A DNA stretch of 64,000 nt, taken from NCBI GenBank assembly GCA_039583875.1, contig CM077158.1, positions 237,142,453 to 237,206,452 on the forward strand, in the 5' to 3' direction. Origin of the DNA: Platanthera guangdongensis (taxonomy: Eukaryota > Streptophyta > Magnoliopsida > Asparagales > Orchidaceae). Positions within the stretch are counted from its first letter, which is position 1. Each line of letters begins with the position of its first letter. The notes under the pieces are model-generated. The model had not been told where the DNA came from. It did no database searches and saw only the letters and a program-made list of their open reading frames with translations. Below are positions 34,846 through 45,991 of this stretch, one piece after another. The translations under genes were made by a program, and so were the position numbers.

Positions 34846-36230
34846 TTACCTGTCACTACATCCTCCTGCTCCTTAGCCTCCTGCTGACCAAGCCCATAAG
34901 CTCTGGGCTGCACCAATTCTCGACCCTGCTGTGGTCTTCCATCAGTAATCATCAACGCTTTGCCCTTGTCTGCTCTGCTAGGGCCACCAATCTCATACTT
35001 CGACTGCAGGAACAAAATACATTTGTCATCTACCGAAAATTTATAAATACACAAAATACAATAAGGTTGATTACCTGATTCGAACCACCTTCCTGACAGA
35101 AACGAGCAATGTGTCCAGGTTGACGACACTTGTAACACACGCCCGCGCTGGCCAAACACTCTCCTGGATGGCGACGCTGACACTTGGGACAAAGGGGGTA
35201 GTCTCTGCTCCTGTCACCAGATTGATCATACTTCCTCGCATCAGGCTTCTGCTTCTTGTTCCAGTTCTTCCCCAGATCATTCCTGCTCTGTTGCGACTGA
35301 TGCGAATCCTGAGATCGCTTTGCACGGAAATTACTTCGCTTTTGAACCTTCTGCTGGTCAGCCTCCAGCCTGCGAGCCGTATCCACTAAGCTCCTGTAAT
35401 CAGCATTGACCATAGTCATCAGCGGCTGTCTCAATGAGTCACGTAAGCCATCCACAAAGCGGCTGCACTTCTCAGTCTGGTCTCCCTGTATTACGCCCGC
35501 ATATCGAGCCAGATGGGTAAGCTCTCGCTCGTACTCAGCAACAGTCTTGTCCCCCTGGAAAAGCCTAAGGTATCTCTCCTGTAGACCTCGTCATGCGGAA
35601 GGAGGCACGAACCAACTCGCAAGGGTTCTAGAAAATTCGCCCCACGTAAACATGTCTGGCGTACGACCTGGCCAAAAACATGGTCATACTATTTAAAGAG
35701 AGAACATATCACTTCCAAAATAATTAAAGGAAATTTTCATAACCATTTACCTGCGGGATCATCTGCCCGGTACTTGTCCCACCAGACCTTTGCCTCCCCT
35801 CGGAGGAGGAAAACTGTCAGAGGAACCTTCTTATTCTCTGGGCACTCCAAAAATCCAGCAGGTCTCTGGTGTTTGCTACCCAATCATCTGTATCCATCGG
35901 GGTCTCATCCCCACTGTAGTTTGAAGGCTGAAGTTCTCTAAAATTCCTCAAATAACGCTCCAGGGTCATCTCCACGGGCGCTGGGGCAGGAACTGGTGCA
36001 GGGGCTGGTACGTGTACTGGAACTGGAAACCCTGCAGCCAGTCCTCTCTGAAATTCCATCAAGGCAACAGTAACCGCCTTGGCAATCTAAGACGTTATAT
36101 CAGTGTCCTCTGAAGCTGCTGGAATTGGAGGTACTTGTGGCACTGCAGCATCTCTCATAGTGGCGTTAGGAACAGGGTCCTGACGTGAAGATTCACCTGG
36201 TTCACTTACTCGAGTTGCCTGATAGAACAT
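34846..36230 (-). pseudogene. Tekay-like gag
   Basis: Read from about 36230 downward: a Pro/Ala-rich N-terminal stretch (PVPAPAPVEMTLERYLRNF near 35990), then a capsid part with broken frames between 35820 and 35460. A Gln/Arg/Ser-rich linker leads to cysteine motifs: CPKCQRRHPGEC and the zinc knuckle CYKCRQPGHIARFC near 35090-35130. An in-frame stop near 36090 and a frameshift near 35600 break it. The region 34846-35030 joins to the protease in another frame. Confidence 0.75.
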
Positions 36231-36406
36231 ATAAGAGAAATCTGGTTATTTATCAAGCATCTGCTAAAACTGGCTTGACAACTATATTCGTACTCCTGCG
36301 AAAACTAAGCCTTAAACGCAACTTAAAATACTCTACTAACATGAGTTTATTCTTACACAGTCCTATGGCTCTGTGAAAACTTTCTAAGGTCCAGGGATCC
36401 TAAACC

Positions 36407-36420
36407 TGGCTCTGATACCA
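36407..36420 (-). other. Primer binding site of the Tekay-like element
   Basis: TGGTATCAGAGCC on the minus strand, three bases inside the 5' LTR; complementary to initiator tRNA-Met. Confidence 0.85.
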
Positions 36421-36423
36421 ATT

Positions 36424-38615
36424 TGTAACACCCCTTCCCAGTATTACAGAAATCAGCCGTCCGGCCGGTTCAGCGATATAAAGAAAACTAGGAAGCAGTA
36501 TTAAAACTAGTAGCAACAGGTCATAAAAGTCCAAACTAAACAGATTTAATACTTACAGCGGAAGTAAAAATTCAACTAAGGTTAACCACATACCTGATGT
36601 CTGGATTCACAGAGCCACTAAACAAGAATGAGATTCGCAATAACTGAAAATCTGAACTATCAAAAATAAGTCTGATACAAGATATATAAAATATTAGTGA
36701 GTTACACTGTCCACAACTACAAGTACATGCTGAAACGGAGTAAACTGAAATAGTAAAAGTACTACACTCTGACACCACCATGACGCTCATCCTAGACGTA
36801 GTTTCCCACCTGGGTCACCTGAAAAATATTGCCCACGAAGGGTCAGAGTAAAGAAAAACAATTCTCCTTAGTGACACTAAAATAGATTTACATATGAATG
36901 CATGCATGTCTTTAAAACTAGTCTCGTGCACTGAAAACATTTTGTGTTATATGTTATGCATGCTTTTTCCTATACTTTCTGGTGAACACACTAAAATTTC
37001 ATGTTCATGACTTTCCGTTCAATTACCCAAGTCCTGACGTTCACTAACTAGTATACTGTCTCACGTCAAGCCTGTACTTGAGTTCTAAGTGGCTTCTAGC
37101 CTACACGTTTACTGGGAAGGCTCTAGGCAGAGTAGCTCCTAACGCGCAAAATCTGAAACTGACGACCCGAGACCATCTGACGAACTCAATTGTTCTAGTG
37201 CCACGCGGACACGGTCTTGAATCTGCTAACTATTTCAAAGGGGAGTCAACTCCCAAGACTGTAACTCATAGGATACCATATGCCCTATGAGAAAGGTAGT
37301 GCGCCTCTACCAAGCACAAAAAGACTGGTGTGCTACTGACCTTTTTGATCTGACGCTACTCTGCATGGGATATCTTTTCTGGTGTACTACTGGGCGACCC
37401 TTGACTTTCTCGTAGTCAACTTGAAAGGATCTTCGCATTCTTAATTGGACAATCTCCAAACTTACGTACACGTGTGAAGTTTCGTACCTAACTAACTGTA
37501 CGTGACTTTACTAACGCGGTCATGGAAGAAGGCGTTATCATACGTGTCTCCACGATTATTTTCCTACCGCCACACTTTTCTATGCATGATTATGATGTTT
37601 GTACGAAATCTACTCGTGTGTATAAAATATAATTACTTGATATGTCTAACTAAAAGGAATTAGGATTTCCTTACCGTGGTGCTGCGACGCTCGTATACTC
37701 GGTGCGGCGACATTTTCTTTTCCAAAAGTAAATCCTACTGCTGGTCACCTACAAAAACTGCTCCGACCCCGCCAAGGTCCTGCAAATCCAAAGCAGTCCT
37801 AATTATCGCATTTTCCCCTTAGGGTTAACCTTTTGAAAAAAATTCCAAAATGCTAGGGTAGTCCAAAAAAATGACGGCTAACATAGCGTATTACCTTCAC
37901 GTAGGAGGGATTGAAGTTTCCAAAGCGCCCAACTCCAATTTCGCGGTGGAAACCGTGCTCCAAAACCTAATTAGCGCACAAAGAAGAAAACCTAGGTTAT
38001 ACTAACTCCGAAATCGAAGGATTTCCATGAGGAAATGGAGAAAAGGAAGAAATAAACTCACCGAAACCGAAAAATTCCAGGTTCCACCGATTAGGGTTGA
38101 ATCCGACACTTCCACGGCCAAGAAAGGAAAAGGAATGTCCACTGATGCCCGTAGAGGAGGGAGGAGAAGTCGGAGATGGAAACCGGAGGAGAAACGGCCG
38201 CCGATAAGGGCATGCGGGAGGCGCTGCTACGTCGGCGTCGAGCGTGCGGAACGGGGTGTCGGGCGGCTGCGGTTTCCGGAATTGGCTTTGTTGCGTGCGA
38301 GTTTATATTCTCCCGTGAGAAGAGATGCGGGATTTAATGTCAAACCTTGCGGTTTTGATAATCGCATGAGAAGAGGGGGGGGATTTGCTATTGGCACACC
38401 AACACTAATACTTTGAAGATTAATTCACTTTCACACCGCGCGTCACTAAAACGAAATGTGTCACGCACTAAAATTAACGCACTTAACGAACCATCTGTCG
38501 CTATCATAAAGTAAAGTAATTTCATACCTTGACGACGCGTTGTCTCGATCAAAATCCGTCGCGACTTTCCCCTACAATTTTAAATAATTTTTCGCGTCAA
38601 ATTTCGGATGTTACA
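36424..38615 (-). repeat. 5' LTR of the Tekay-like element
   Basis: Partner of 29166-31353; the differences are mostly scattered single bases. Confidence 0.92.
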
Positions 38616-39272
38616 ACACGTCAGCTCCTTTTCGAGCCCATCATTCCTAACAAAACAGCCAAGCATCACACAAATCTCGTGCATCCTTCAGAAGAGCATT
38701 GTAGAACTCGATCCCAGCACTTTTGTTCCATGCCACTTCATCATCGAGTTGCACACAACCATTTATTTAATAATTAATTGAGAAAATTAAGTAATTGATT
38801 AAATTTTACTTCTTCGAAAATTGAAACCATGAAAGATTGGAACGAAACTACAACAAACAAGAAAGTCGCTCCCAAGGCGACACTGGCAATATACATTGTT
38901 GTTCTCGCTGAACTGGATGGTCTTATGGTTTCATACAAACAATCACTCATCAAACGACTGACGAACCTCCCGACTAGGTGCGTTGTTGATATTTCAGCCA
39001 ACAATCATCACCTAGTGTTGTTCTCCCAAAAGGATTCCCTTCTGCCATACATCAACTGTGCGAAGATCGTCGATGACACTCCACTGGCACACACACAAAT
39101 CGATATGGTTTTGAGTAACTATTGAGCATTTGCGGATTATTCGTCACCCTTAAATTGGTACAACAACGATATTTTTTAAGAAAGCAATACTACGCGATAT
39201 TATTTTGGCACAAATTTAAGACACCAAATGTCCAATCACAACTTCATGCCCAGATCTCTTACCATGACTCTA
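38616..39272 (+). other. Gypsy relic interior; no gene recognised
   Basis: Continues the sequence broken at 29165. A 98-codon open frame at 38829-39125 matches nothing I know and has no neighbours that support it. Confidence 0.35.
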
Positions 39273-39622
39273 TGTTATGGACATAGGCCGACCGTCATGG
39301 TGTCATAAATTATGTATCTTTATTAATGGCATGGCATGTCTTGATTATAGTATTAAATGATAAGTCTTTAAGAGTTTTGAGTCATTATAAGGGTGTTAGT
39401 TGTTAAGATTTATTAGTTATCATTTCTATCATGTAAGCCTATTTAAAGACGTGATATATCGAATGACGGTATCCAGGAATTACGTCTATTCCCCCCTATC
39501 ATGTTAAGAGATCGTGAGTTTCTTCCTTTGAGCACACCCTGCATAGGCAGTCGTGGTTCCGACTCCATAGTATTGTCATCCCCACCTTCGTCCACTCCCC
39601 CAACGACCCTCCAATGTTCTAC
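39273..39622 (+). repeat. Old gypsy LTR (copy C)
   Basis: Begins TGTTATGG and ends GTTCTACA. It shares with copies A, B and D the pattern ATGTAAGCCTATTTAAAGACGTG, GTTAAGAGATCGTG, GAGCACACCCTGCATAGGCAGTCG. It precedes the gag relic and so acts as its 5' LTR; the left edge is a guess. Confidence 0.5.
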
Positions 39623-40045
39623 AGATTTGCCTGAGACATACTATCACTATGCCCATGACAACTCTTCTTTCAGATGAAGTACGACATCAAGAAATCGAAG
39701 CTTGACACTAGGTGGACATTGACACACTACCAAACTGACTAGAAAGTCTCAGACCAGTTGTTCAAGCTTTCCCCATTTCAGTGCATGACAACGTTGGTAG
39801 CAGTCAGGGGCCTCCCTCATCGCTTTTACACAGAATCCCCTGACTTATGTTTGAATCGAAGCTCACATCATTCCTGGTTCACCAAGTTGGGATTTTCAAC
39901 CAACGATGGGAAGATCGACCCATTTGGATGGCTCATCAAATGTGAGCAATGTTTTAACAACCGGACACCAATAGCAAAATGGATCAGCGTGGCTTCCCTC
40001 CATATTCTCGGTTTGGCTCAATTTTGGTTCTTCTATGTGCAAATT

Positions 40046-40362
40046 TGTATGATTAAGTGTATACCCAACTGGCCCATAAGCTCGAACTTATGAAAAGGGT
40101 GCTACTATTTACTTTAAGTAAATAGCGCAATGCACCACGGCTCAAGTAAAGAACGTTGGCACCCCAACAAGATGAACCCTCCCCACCCCCCCCCCCCACC
40201 CCCGATCTCGATCTCATGACATGCTCTGATACCACTTGCAAAATAAAGCACCTACTCAATTGGTCCATAAGCTCGAACTTACATAAATGGTGTTACTATT
40301 TCCTTTAAATAGCACGTATAACAGGTGAAATAAGATATGTTGGTAGCCCAACAAAAATGACA
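40046..40362 (-). mobile_element. Minimal TRIM element 2 (317 bp)
   Basis: Two diverged LTRs, about 40046-40177 and 40237-40362, share CCCATAAGCTCGAACTTA-like and TACTATTT-CTTTAA sequences. Between them are only ~59 bp. On the minus strand these hold the primer site GTGGTATCAGAGCATG next to the right LTR and a polypurine tract with a run of 12 G next to the left LTR. Flanks repeat AATT (40042-40045, 40363-40366), and the gag frame continues across when the element is left out. No protein is encoded, so it would need enzymes from another element. Confidence 0.72.
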
Positions 40363-40720
40363 AATTGGGAATGACTTGGGAAATATTTAAACTGCTCTCC
40401 GACATGCGATTTAGACCCCCCCCCCTGAAGCAATCATCTTAGGCATACAATTCACATTACAAAAAACAAATTGTGGACACTTATTTAGAATAGCTTTTTG
40501 TTCTTTATCTCACTTTACGATACACCCAGAGATGCAGGTCGCAATCTTTATGGAGGGTCTTTAGAAACACATGTGAATGGACGTCAAGTTCGAAGACCCA
40601 TGAGATAATATTACAATGAGTTTGGCTAGGCTTTGTAAATGTCATTTACATATGAATTGCAGTAACTATAGACCCACTGACGGCAAGGGGTTATGTTATA
40701 ATTGTGACGAACTTCACACT

Positions 40721-41242
40721 TGTTGAGATTAATTTTTCAAGAGGACTCATGTATGTGGGACCGAGTTTATGGCTTTCCCCGCCGCGTTCCTGGTCTGGGC
40801 GTTGACCCCGGTGGGCCCCACGCCGAATTATCCCTGTGGTATTGTGGTTAGGGTTAATCCCACACCTCCAGTACCAAACACCGTTTGGTGTTCATGTATC
40901 CCGCCACTTTCATCTCAATAGTTGGGTTTTGAGATGATTAACAGGGTTGGCGGGTTCTAACATGGTATCAAAGGTGGGGATTGTCCTGTTGCGGGGGTGT
41001 GTTGGGATTAATTTTCCATCAGGACTCATGTATGTGGGACCGAGTTTATGGCTTTCCCCGCCGCATTCCTGGTCTAGGCGTTGACCCCGGTGGGCCCCAC
41101 GCCAGATTATCCCTGCGGTCTTGTGGTTGGGGTTAATCCCACACCACCTGTAGCAAACACCGTTTGGTGTTCATGTACCCCGCCACTCTTCATCTCAATA
41201 CCTGAGTTTTGAGATGATTAACAGGGTTGGCGGGTTCTAACA
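40721..41242 (+). mobile_element. Minimal TRIM element 1 (522 bp)
   Basis: LTRs 40721-40962 (242 bp) and 41000-41242 (243 bp) begin TGTTG and end TCTAACA and are about 92% alike by eye. The target duplication ACACT is perfect (40716-40720, 41243-41247). The inner region is only 37 bp (40963-40999): the primer site TGGTATCAAAGG, then a short spacer, then GCGGGGGTG as polypurine tract. There is no room for coding sequence or a separate packaging signal. It is inserted in the zinc knuckle of the gag relic. It lacks the 5S rRNA-like stretch of Cassandra TRIMs. Confidence 0.88.
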
Positions 41243-41379
41243 ACACTCACAGTCATCGCTGCAAAAGATAGTTTTATATGGAAGCAGAGGACTCTGACGA
41301 CGAAGGTAAAAGGTAAAGTTGGCCTCCAAATCCGATCTCCCTCGGAGCTTGAGGACAAGCTCATTTTGAAAAGCGGGAG

Positions 41380-43831
41380 TGATGTTATGGGCCTCAAATC
41401 TAGTTATTATTATCTTTTATCACTAACTTTTATTATTGTCATTGAAGAGATTGTTAGTTTTTGTTTGGTGTCAACCGTGTCACCAAAGTCATGTAAGCTT
41501 ATTTAAAGTCAAGTGATGTGTTGAATGAAGTTGTTGTGTGCTCGTCGGAGGAGTGATCAGAGGCAAAGGGGATACCATGGAGCCAGAACCATGGCTGCTT
41601 AGGAGGGGCTTGCTCGGGAGGAGCGAGCTAACAAAATATCATACACAAGACAATGGGGAATAAATTAATTCTTAGATGGCTTCATTCATGACCCAAGAGG
41701 TCTACATATAGACTTACATGACTCAACTAATTACTAAAAGTCCTGACATGAATTAGACGACGCAATGTTCATAATAACTCTAAAGAACGACATCTAATAA
41801 TAATAACACCTAATAATAACGACACATAATAATGACACCAACGAAGCCAATAACATCTCGCCCTTTCTTCAAATCGAGTTTGTCCTCGAGCTCGAATGAG
41901 GCTTGCACTGCTTGATCATCTGGCTCCTTAATTTCCTACCAGGACAACGCCCAATAACGCGTCGTTGTAGCGGGGACTGCATCGAGTGGTATGTCGTCAT
42001 CGTTCTCACAGATGTCACGAAGGGTTGCAGACATCTGACGTGGAGGGAACTACCTGAGGAGACATTGTCATGCATAATGGATGGAGGTGAGGCAAGTGTG
42101 CCACTGACTGTGAGTCTCAAGGTGATCGGAAATGGCAATTCATGCTGGGGAATGATCACCGGAAGGAATGGCGCCAAAGGGATCAACGGAACAGGTAACT
42201 GGAGCGGAGGGTGCTAGATGGACTCGACGGAGTCTGGGGGCGGAGCAAAGGCTATCAGGAGGGTGACAGGACCTATAGGGCATCATGATGAGCTTAGTGT
42301 CGCAGTTGATGAAGCATGTTATTGTGGCAGGGCTCATGCGCCTCGATTGCCCATTGTTGCATGGTGCCTTTTTGTCGTTGTGCAGCCTTGAGGTGTTCCT
42401 CATGCTTCTCTAAAAGCACAATTATTTGTCTGCGAAGTACTTGGAAGTTGGTATTGGCATCCATGAATGTTGCAAGGGAATGAGGGAGCTTAAAAATAAT
42501 TAATTACTTGGTAAGTAATTAATTAAAGTAATTTAGCCAAGCCAAAATAAGTAACTAATCAATTAAATTTAATGTAAAATAATTAATTAATTATCCCCGC
42601 TATGGTGGGATAAAGGTTTGAATGTTGTTATTGTTATTAATAAAATAATTTGTCACCTTTGATGAAATAATAATACAGGTTCGTCTAGCCGATCGAATCA
42701 GGGATAGCAGGTTCTGCTTCTGATGTGAGGCTCAAGAAGCATAATCCAGCAAGTTGATGGGAATCAGCGCAGGGCTCGAAACAACAAGCCAGATCCGCAT
42801 CGGGAGGTGATAGGGTGGTTGATGAAGATTGCGTAGGTGCTCGATCGAAGGCATGCAGGCGGAAGATAGAGCCCCTTGATCAATGCAAGCGACGAGGAGG
42901 TTGCGGTTTCTCTTTATTGCTCAAGGGGAACATGTGCCGGCGATGTTTTTGTTTGCTGCTCAAGGGGGACAGGTGCAGATGATGTTAATGTGGTTTTACG
43001 TTGGGCTAAGCCCGCGTAGGTTCGAACCCTGCTGGTGAAAGAGCACTCAGAAGAGCTTCTGTCTGTTTCTTCTTCAGTAGGGTTGTGGTTTCTTCCACTG
43101 TTCCCTACCCTGTTTTCTTCGTGTAAGTCGATGCCAGCTTCTGAATGTTGCACGGTTGTTGGAGACGATCATTAGGATGTTATAGACAACATGAAGATGA
43201 AGAAGGGAGCTTCAACGGTAGGAACATCGCTGAAAAATGGGGCCTCGTGTCTAGCAGGAAAATGGGCCTAGGTTTTGTCGGTGTAGGAAGGAATGGCTCT
43301 GATATCAAGTTGTTGTGTGCACGCCAGAGGAGTGACCGAAGGCGAAGGGATTACTGTGGAGCCGGAACAGCGATTTCCTAGGCGGGGATTGCACTGGAGG
43401 AAAGAGCTATCAAAATCTCATACACAGGACAAAGGGGAAAAGATTAATTCTTGGATGATTCCATTCATAACTCAAGGGGTCTATATATAGACTTACATGA
43501 CTCGAACTAAATACCAAAAGACCCGACATGAAATAGAGAACACAATGTTCAAATAAATCTAAAGAACAACATTTAATAATAATGACACCTAATAATAATG
43601 ACACTTAATAATAACGACACCTAATAATGACACCAACGAATCCCATAACCAAAGCATGCAGAAATAAAGTCTGACTCCTTGTCTAGTTATCAGATTGTGA
43701 TAATGCTCCCACCCCCCCCCCCCCTCCGAGCACACCTCGACTAGGCAATCACAATTTCGGCTCCATAGTATCCTCCTCCTCCATCATCCCCTCCTTCGGC
43801 CTCTCCTTTGACAAATCTACCGACGTTCTAC
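41380..43831 (+). repeat. Old gypsy LTR (copy D), split by a non-autonomous LTR element
   Basis: The parts 41380-41531 and 43651-43831 align with copy A. The left edge follows AAAAGCGGGAG, a polypurine tract, so this is the 3' LTR of the gag relic. A run of 14 C lies near 43711-43724. Confidence 0.6.
41532..43650 (-). mobile_element. Non-autonomous LTR retrotransposon (2.1 kb)
   Basis: LTRs 41532-41855 (324 bp) and 43311-43650 (340 bp) begin TGTTGTGTG and end near CATAAC(A/C) on the plus strand. On the minus strand the primer site TTGATATCAGAGCC (43297-43310) adjoins the right LTR, and GAAGAAAGGGCGAGA (41856-41870) is the polypurine tract. Flanks GAAGT and AAAGC both derive from GAAGC, the base order at the same point of copy A. 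The 1.45-kb inside has no gag or pol that I can read; CTCGAGGACAAACTCG next to the polypurine tract resembles the end of gypsy pol. It may be a deletion derivative. Confidence 0.75.
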
Positions 43832-44790
43832 GGGTCGCTCATAACATTCACCTTTATATGCTTAGTTCTCTCATGAAAGAATGGATTGTTGGCTAAGAAT
43901 ATAGCAGTTTGGTCATCACAATGTATATGAAGTGATTCAATATACTATATACCAAGAACAGACAAAAAATATTGAGCCACATCATCACATATTGTATGTG
44001 TCATAGCACGATATTCTACCTCCGCTCTAGACTAAGCCACTACACTTTGTTGTTTATTCCACTTGGAGACTATATTACACCTAACACATGTGCAATATCC
44101 CGAAGTAAAGTGTATGTCACCCATAACCAATATCAGAGTATGACTCAATTTTGAAATGGCCAAGTCGTTTATATAGATAACCCTTCTTTAAATCCTTATT
44201 GCGCTTGGAGACTATATTACCCCCAACATATGTGCAATATCCCGAAATAAAGCGTCTATCACCAATAAACAACATCAGAGTATGACCAATTTTGAGATGC
44301 CCTTGTCATTTATATAGATGACCCTTCTTTGGAGTCTTCACATATCTAAAGATCTGAAGAGCTACGTCCCAGTGATACTTCTTGAGATGCTCCATGAATT
44401 GATAAACAACAAAAGTTACCAACTAATCTTTTGCACTGAGATTTGTCTTCAAGACCTTCATCTTTGGACAATAAATCCTTATTTGGCTCCATGGGTGTAT
44501 CGATTAGTTTTGAACTAGCCCGGTCTCTTATAGAAAATCAGTATCGTACTTCCATAAGGAGACAACCACCCATTCAAAATTGTTTGTTACCTCAACCCCA
44601 AGAAAATACTTGGGTTTACCAAAATCATTGGTAAAGTGTTTGGGAAAATTTGCTCTGGCCTACTCCACACATGTTGTATCAAATCCTGACAAAAGGATAT
44701 CATCAGCATATACAATTAGGATAACAAGGCCAAACGAGTAGTTCAATAAAAATTGAGTGATCTGGTTGATTTCATTAGAACCCCATCAGC
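43832..44790 (-). pseudogene. Copia relic: reverse transcriptase and RNase H fragments
   Basis: On the minus strand, read from 44790 down: a YADD-containing block (VYADDILL near 44700), HWDVALQILRYVKTPKKGHL near 44310-44370, then RNase H parts including SRAEVEYRAM near 44000-44030 and FHERTKHIKV near 43850-43880. The segment with GDRRFISGYCTYVGGN-like sequence occurs twice (about 44200-44300 and 44050-44165), so it was duplicated. No LTRs are seen. Confidence 0.6.
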
Positions 44791-45855
44791 AAAGCGTCAC
44801 AGCTAACTCTCATTTTCCTTTAACGACGATTATGGATCTTTTGTAATCGATGGCATTTCCTATCTTCTTTGATCGGGTTCCTGCATCATTGGTGTGTTTT
44901 GTCACCATTGTGTTTGTTTTCCTTTGATCAAGGACGATCCAGACCATTTCTGCTTACGATCGCTTGGCTTCCAACGATACGATCTACTAATTCTTCTAAA
45001 TGATCTACCTCTCCATGTTCTTCGCTTGTTGATGATCTTCCTATAGTCGTGTTTACGAAAGTCCTTAACACAACCGTCCGACTTCCTCTCATGGTGTGGC
45101 AATCTTCCTCGCTACTACGAAACACTGTACTGCTTCCGCCAATTCAAGATCTTTCTACCGCTACCTCAACTCCAACTGATTCAAAATTGTTCTTCCACTT
45201 ATTCCAGGATTCCTACCATTTACCTGAAATTGAATATTCCCTTTTCTATGCCGAAAGACACTACTACTACCACTAATGTTCAATCGACTGACAATTATAG
45301 TAAAATGTTCCACCACAAATGCATTTGATCTCTATAATCATATATTAATAAATATTGTTCTTCAAGTTTAAATAACCCAAGTAAACGTTGTTTTAGCACC
45401 AATAATTCATAAAACAATTTGAGCAAGTTACATAATTTGTACTAGCAAGTTCAGCATGTGAATCAGGCTGACTGCATAATCAAATAATACTCCTAAATAT
45501 CTATGTAAATTAAAAACGCCACGTGATTATGCCTTTACATTGAATGAAGGAATAAAATTCTTAAATTTGAAATAATTACTAGAACCCTCTGTTTATAATC
45601 ACAAAGTCAAAAAAAAATATTTAATCGATAATATTAGATGTTGTTTGTTTACTGTATACCACGGTTAATTCTAAAGTTATCAAACACTGAAGATGCCCCA
45701 CAAAAGATTAACAAACTTCTCCCAGATTTTCCAAGCAGAACTCCAGAATGCAGCTCAACATAACTTTAAGAATAACCATCAAAAATTACTCCTAGAAAAT
45801 AATACTGCTGGAAAAGACTTGGAAAATCTGAAGAGAAAACAACTTTTGTGCATAC
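44791..45855. other. Intron 3 side of the kinase gene; no exon found
   Basis: Sequence without recognised coding content. The next kinase exon should read an LPLPW-like start after the split Arg codon at the exon 3 border, and nothing of that kind is seen here or further left in the window. Confidence 0.5.
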
Positions 45856-45991
45856 TTCTAAAGAGGTGGTTCTCCAAGCTGCCGCGAGGCATAAACTCAT
45901 ATACCAACAGCCTTTGATCATCTTCAATGCAATACCCAACCAACTTAACCAAATTAGGATGAAGTAGGTCACCAAGAAAATTGACTTCAGC
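45856..45991 (-). CDS. PBL34-like: Kinase exon 3
   Basis: Acceptor TTTGTTGCAG before 45991; donor GTATGC at 45855 downward. 45 codons plus one base, the phase expected before the family's next exon. Confidence 0.88.

Larger units (their letters stand above)
29166..38615 (-). mobile_element. Ty3/gypsy chromovirus of the Tekay/Del type, nearly intact
   Basis: Long LTRs, 29166-31353 (2188 bp) and 36424-38615 (2192 bp), about 98% alike by eye, with a perfect target duplication ACACG at 29161-29165 and 38616-38620. On the minus strand: LTR, primer site for tRNA-Met (36407-36420), gag, protease, reverse transcriptase, RNase H, integrase with a chromodomain-like tail, polypurine tract (31354-31366), LTR. 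LTR length and the tail fit the Tekay (Del) lineage. Lesions are few: one stop between protease and reverse transcriptase, one integrase frameshift, gag breaks and a changed catalytic residue. Confidence 0.93.
39740..41379 (+). pseudogene. Gypsy gag relic carrying two TRIM insertions, fused to the element's 3' end
   Basis: Capsid blocks are readable: FSTNDGKIDPFGWLIKCEQCF (39893-39955) and LGLAQFWFFYVQ (40010-40042). These match the plant gypsy gag pattern of a WL-KCEQFF block followed by AQLWF. The gene is cut by a TRIM at 40046-40362 and resumes with LGMTWEIFKLL. The zinc knuckle GKGLCYNCDELH (near 40685-40715) is cut by a second TRIM at 40721-41242 and resumes with an acidic AEDSDDE stretch. 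It then jumps to GAGGACAAGCTC and AAAAGCGGGAG, the end of pol and the polypurine tract, so all of pol is deleted. Confidence 0.7.

Noticed and set aside
38829..39125. 98-codon frame between gypsy relics
   Set aside because: No similarity recognised and no supporting signals; left as part of the relic.
40721..41242. Cassandra-type TRIM
   Set aside because: Cassandra LTRs carry a 5S rRNA-like segment; none is seen here.
44902..45125. Short minus-strand frames in the kinase intron 3 region as possible exon 4
   Set aside because: They lack the catalytic loop and DFG motifs and the expected start after the exon 3 border.
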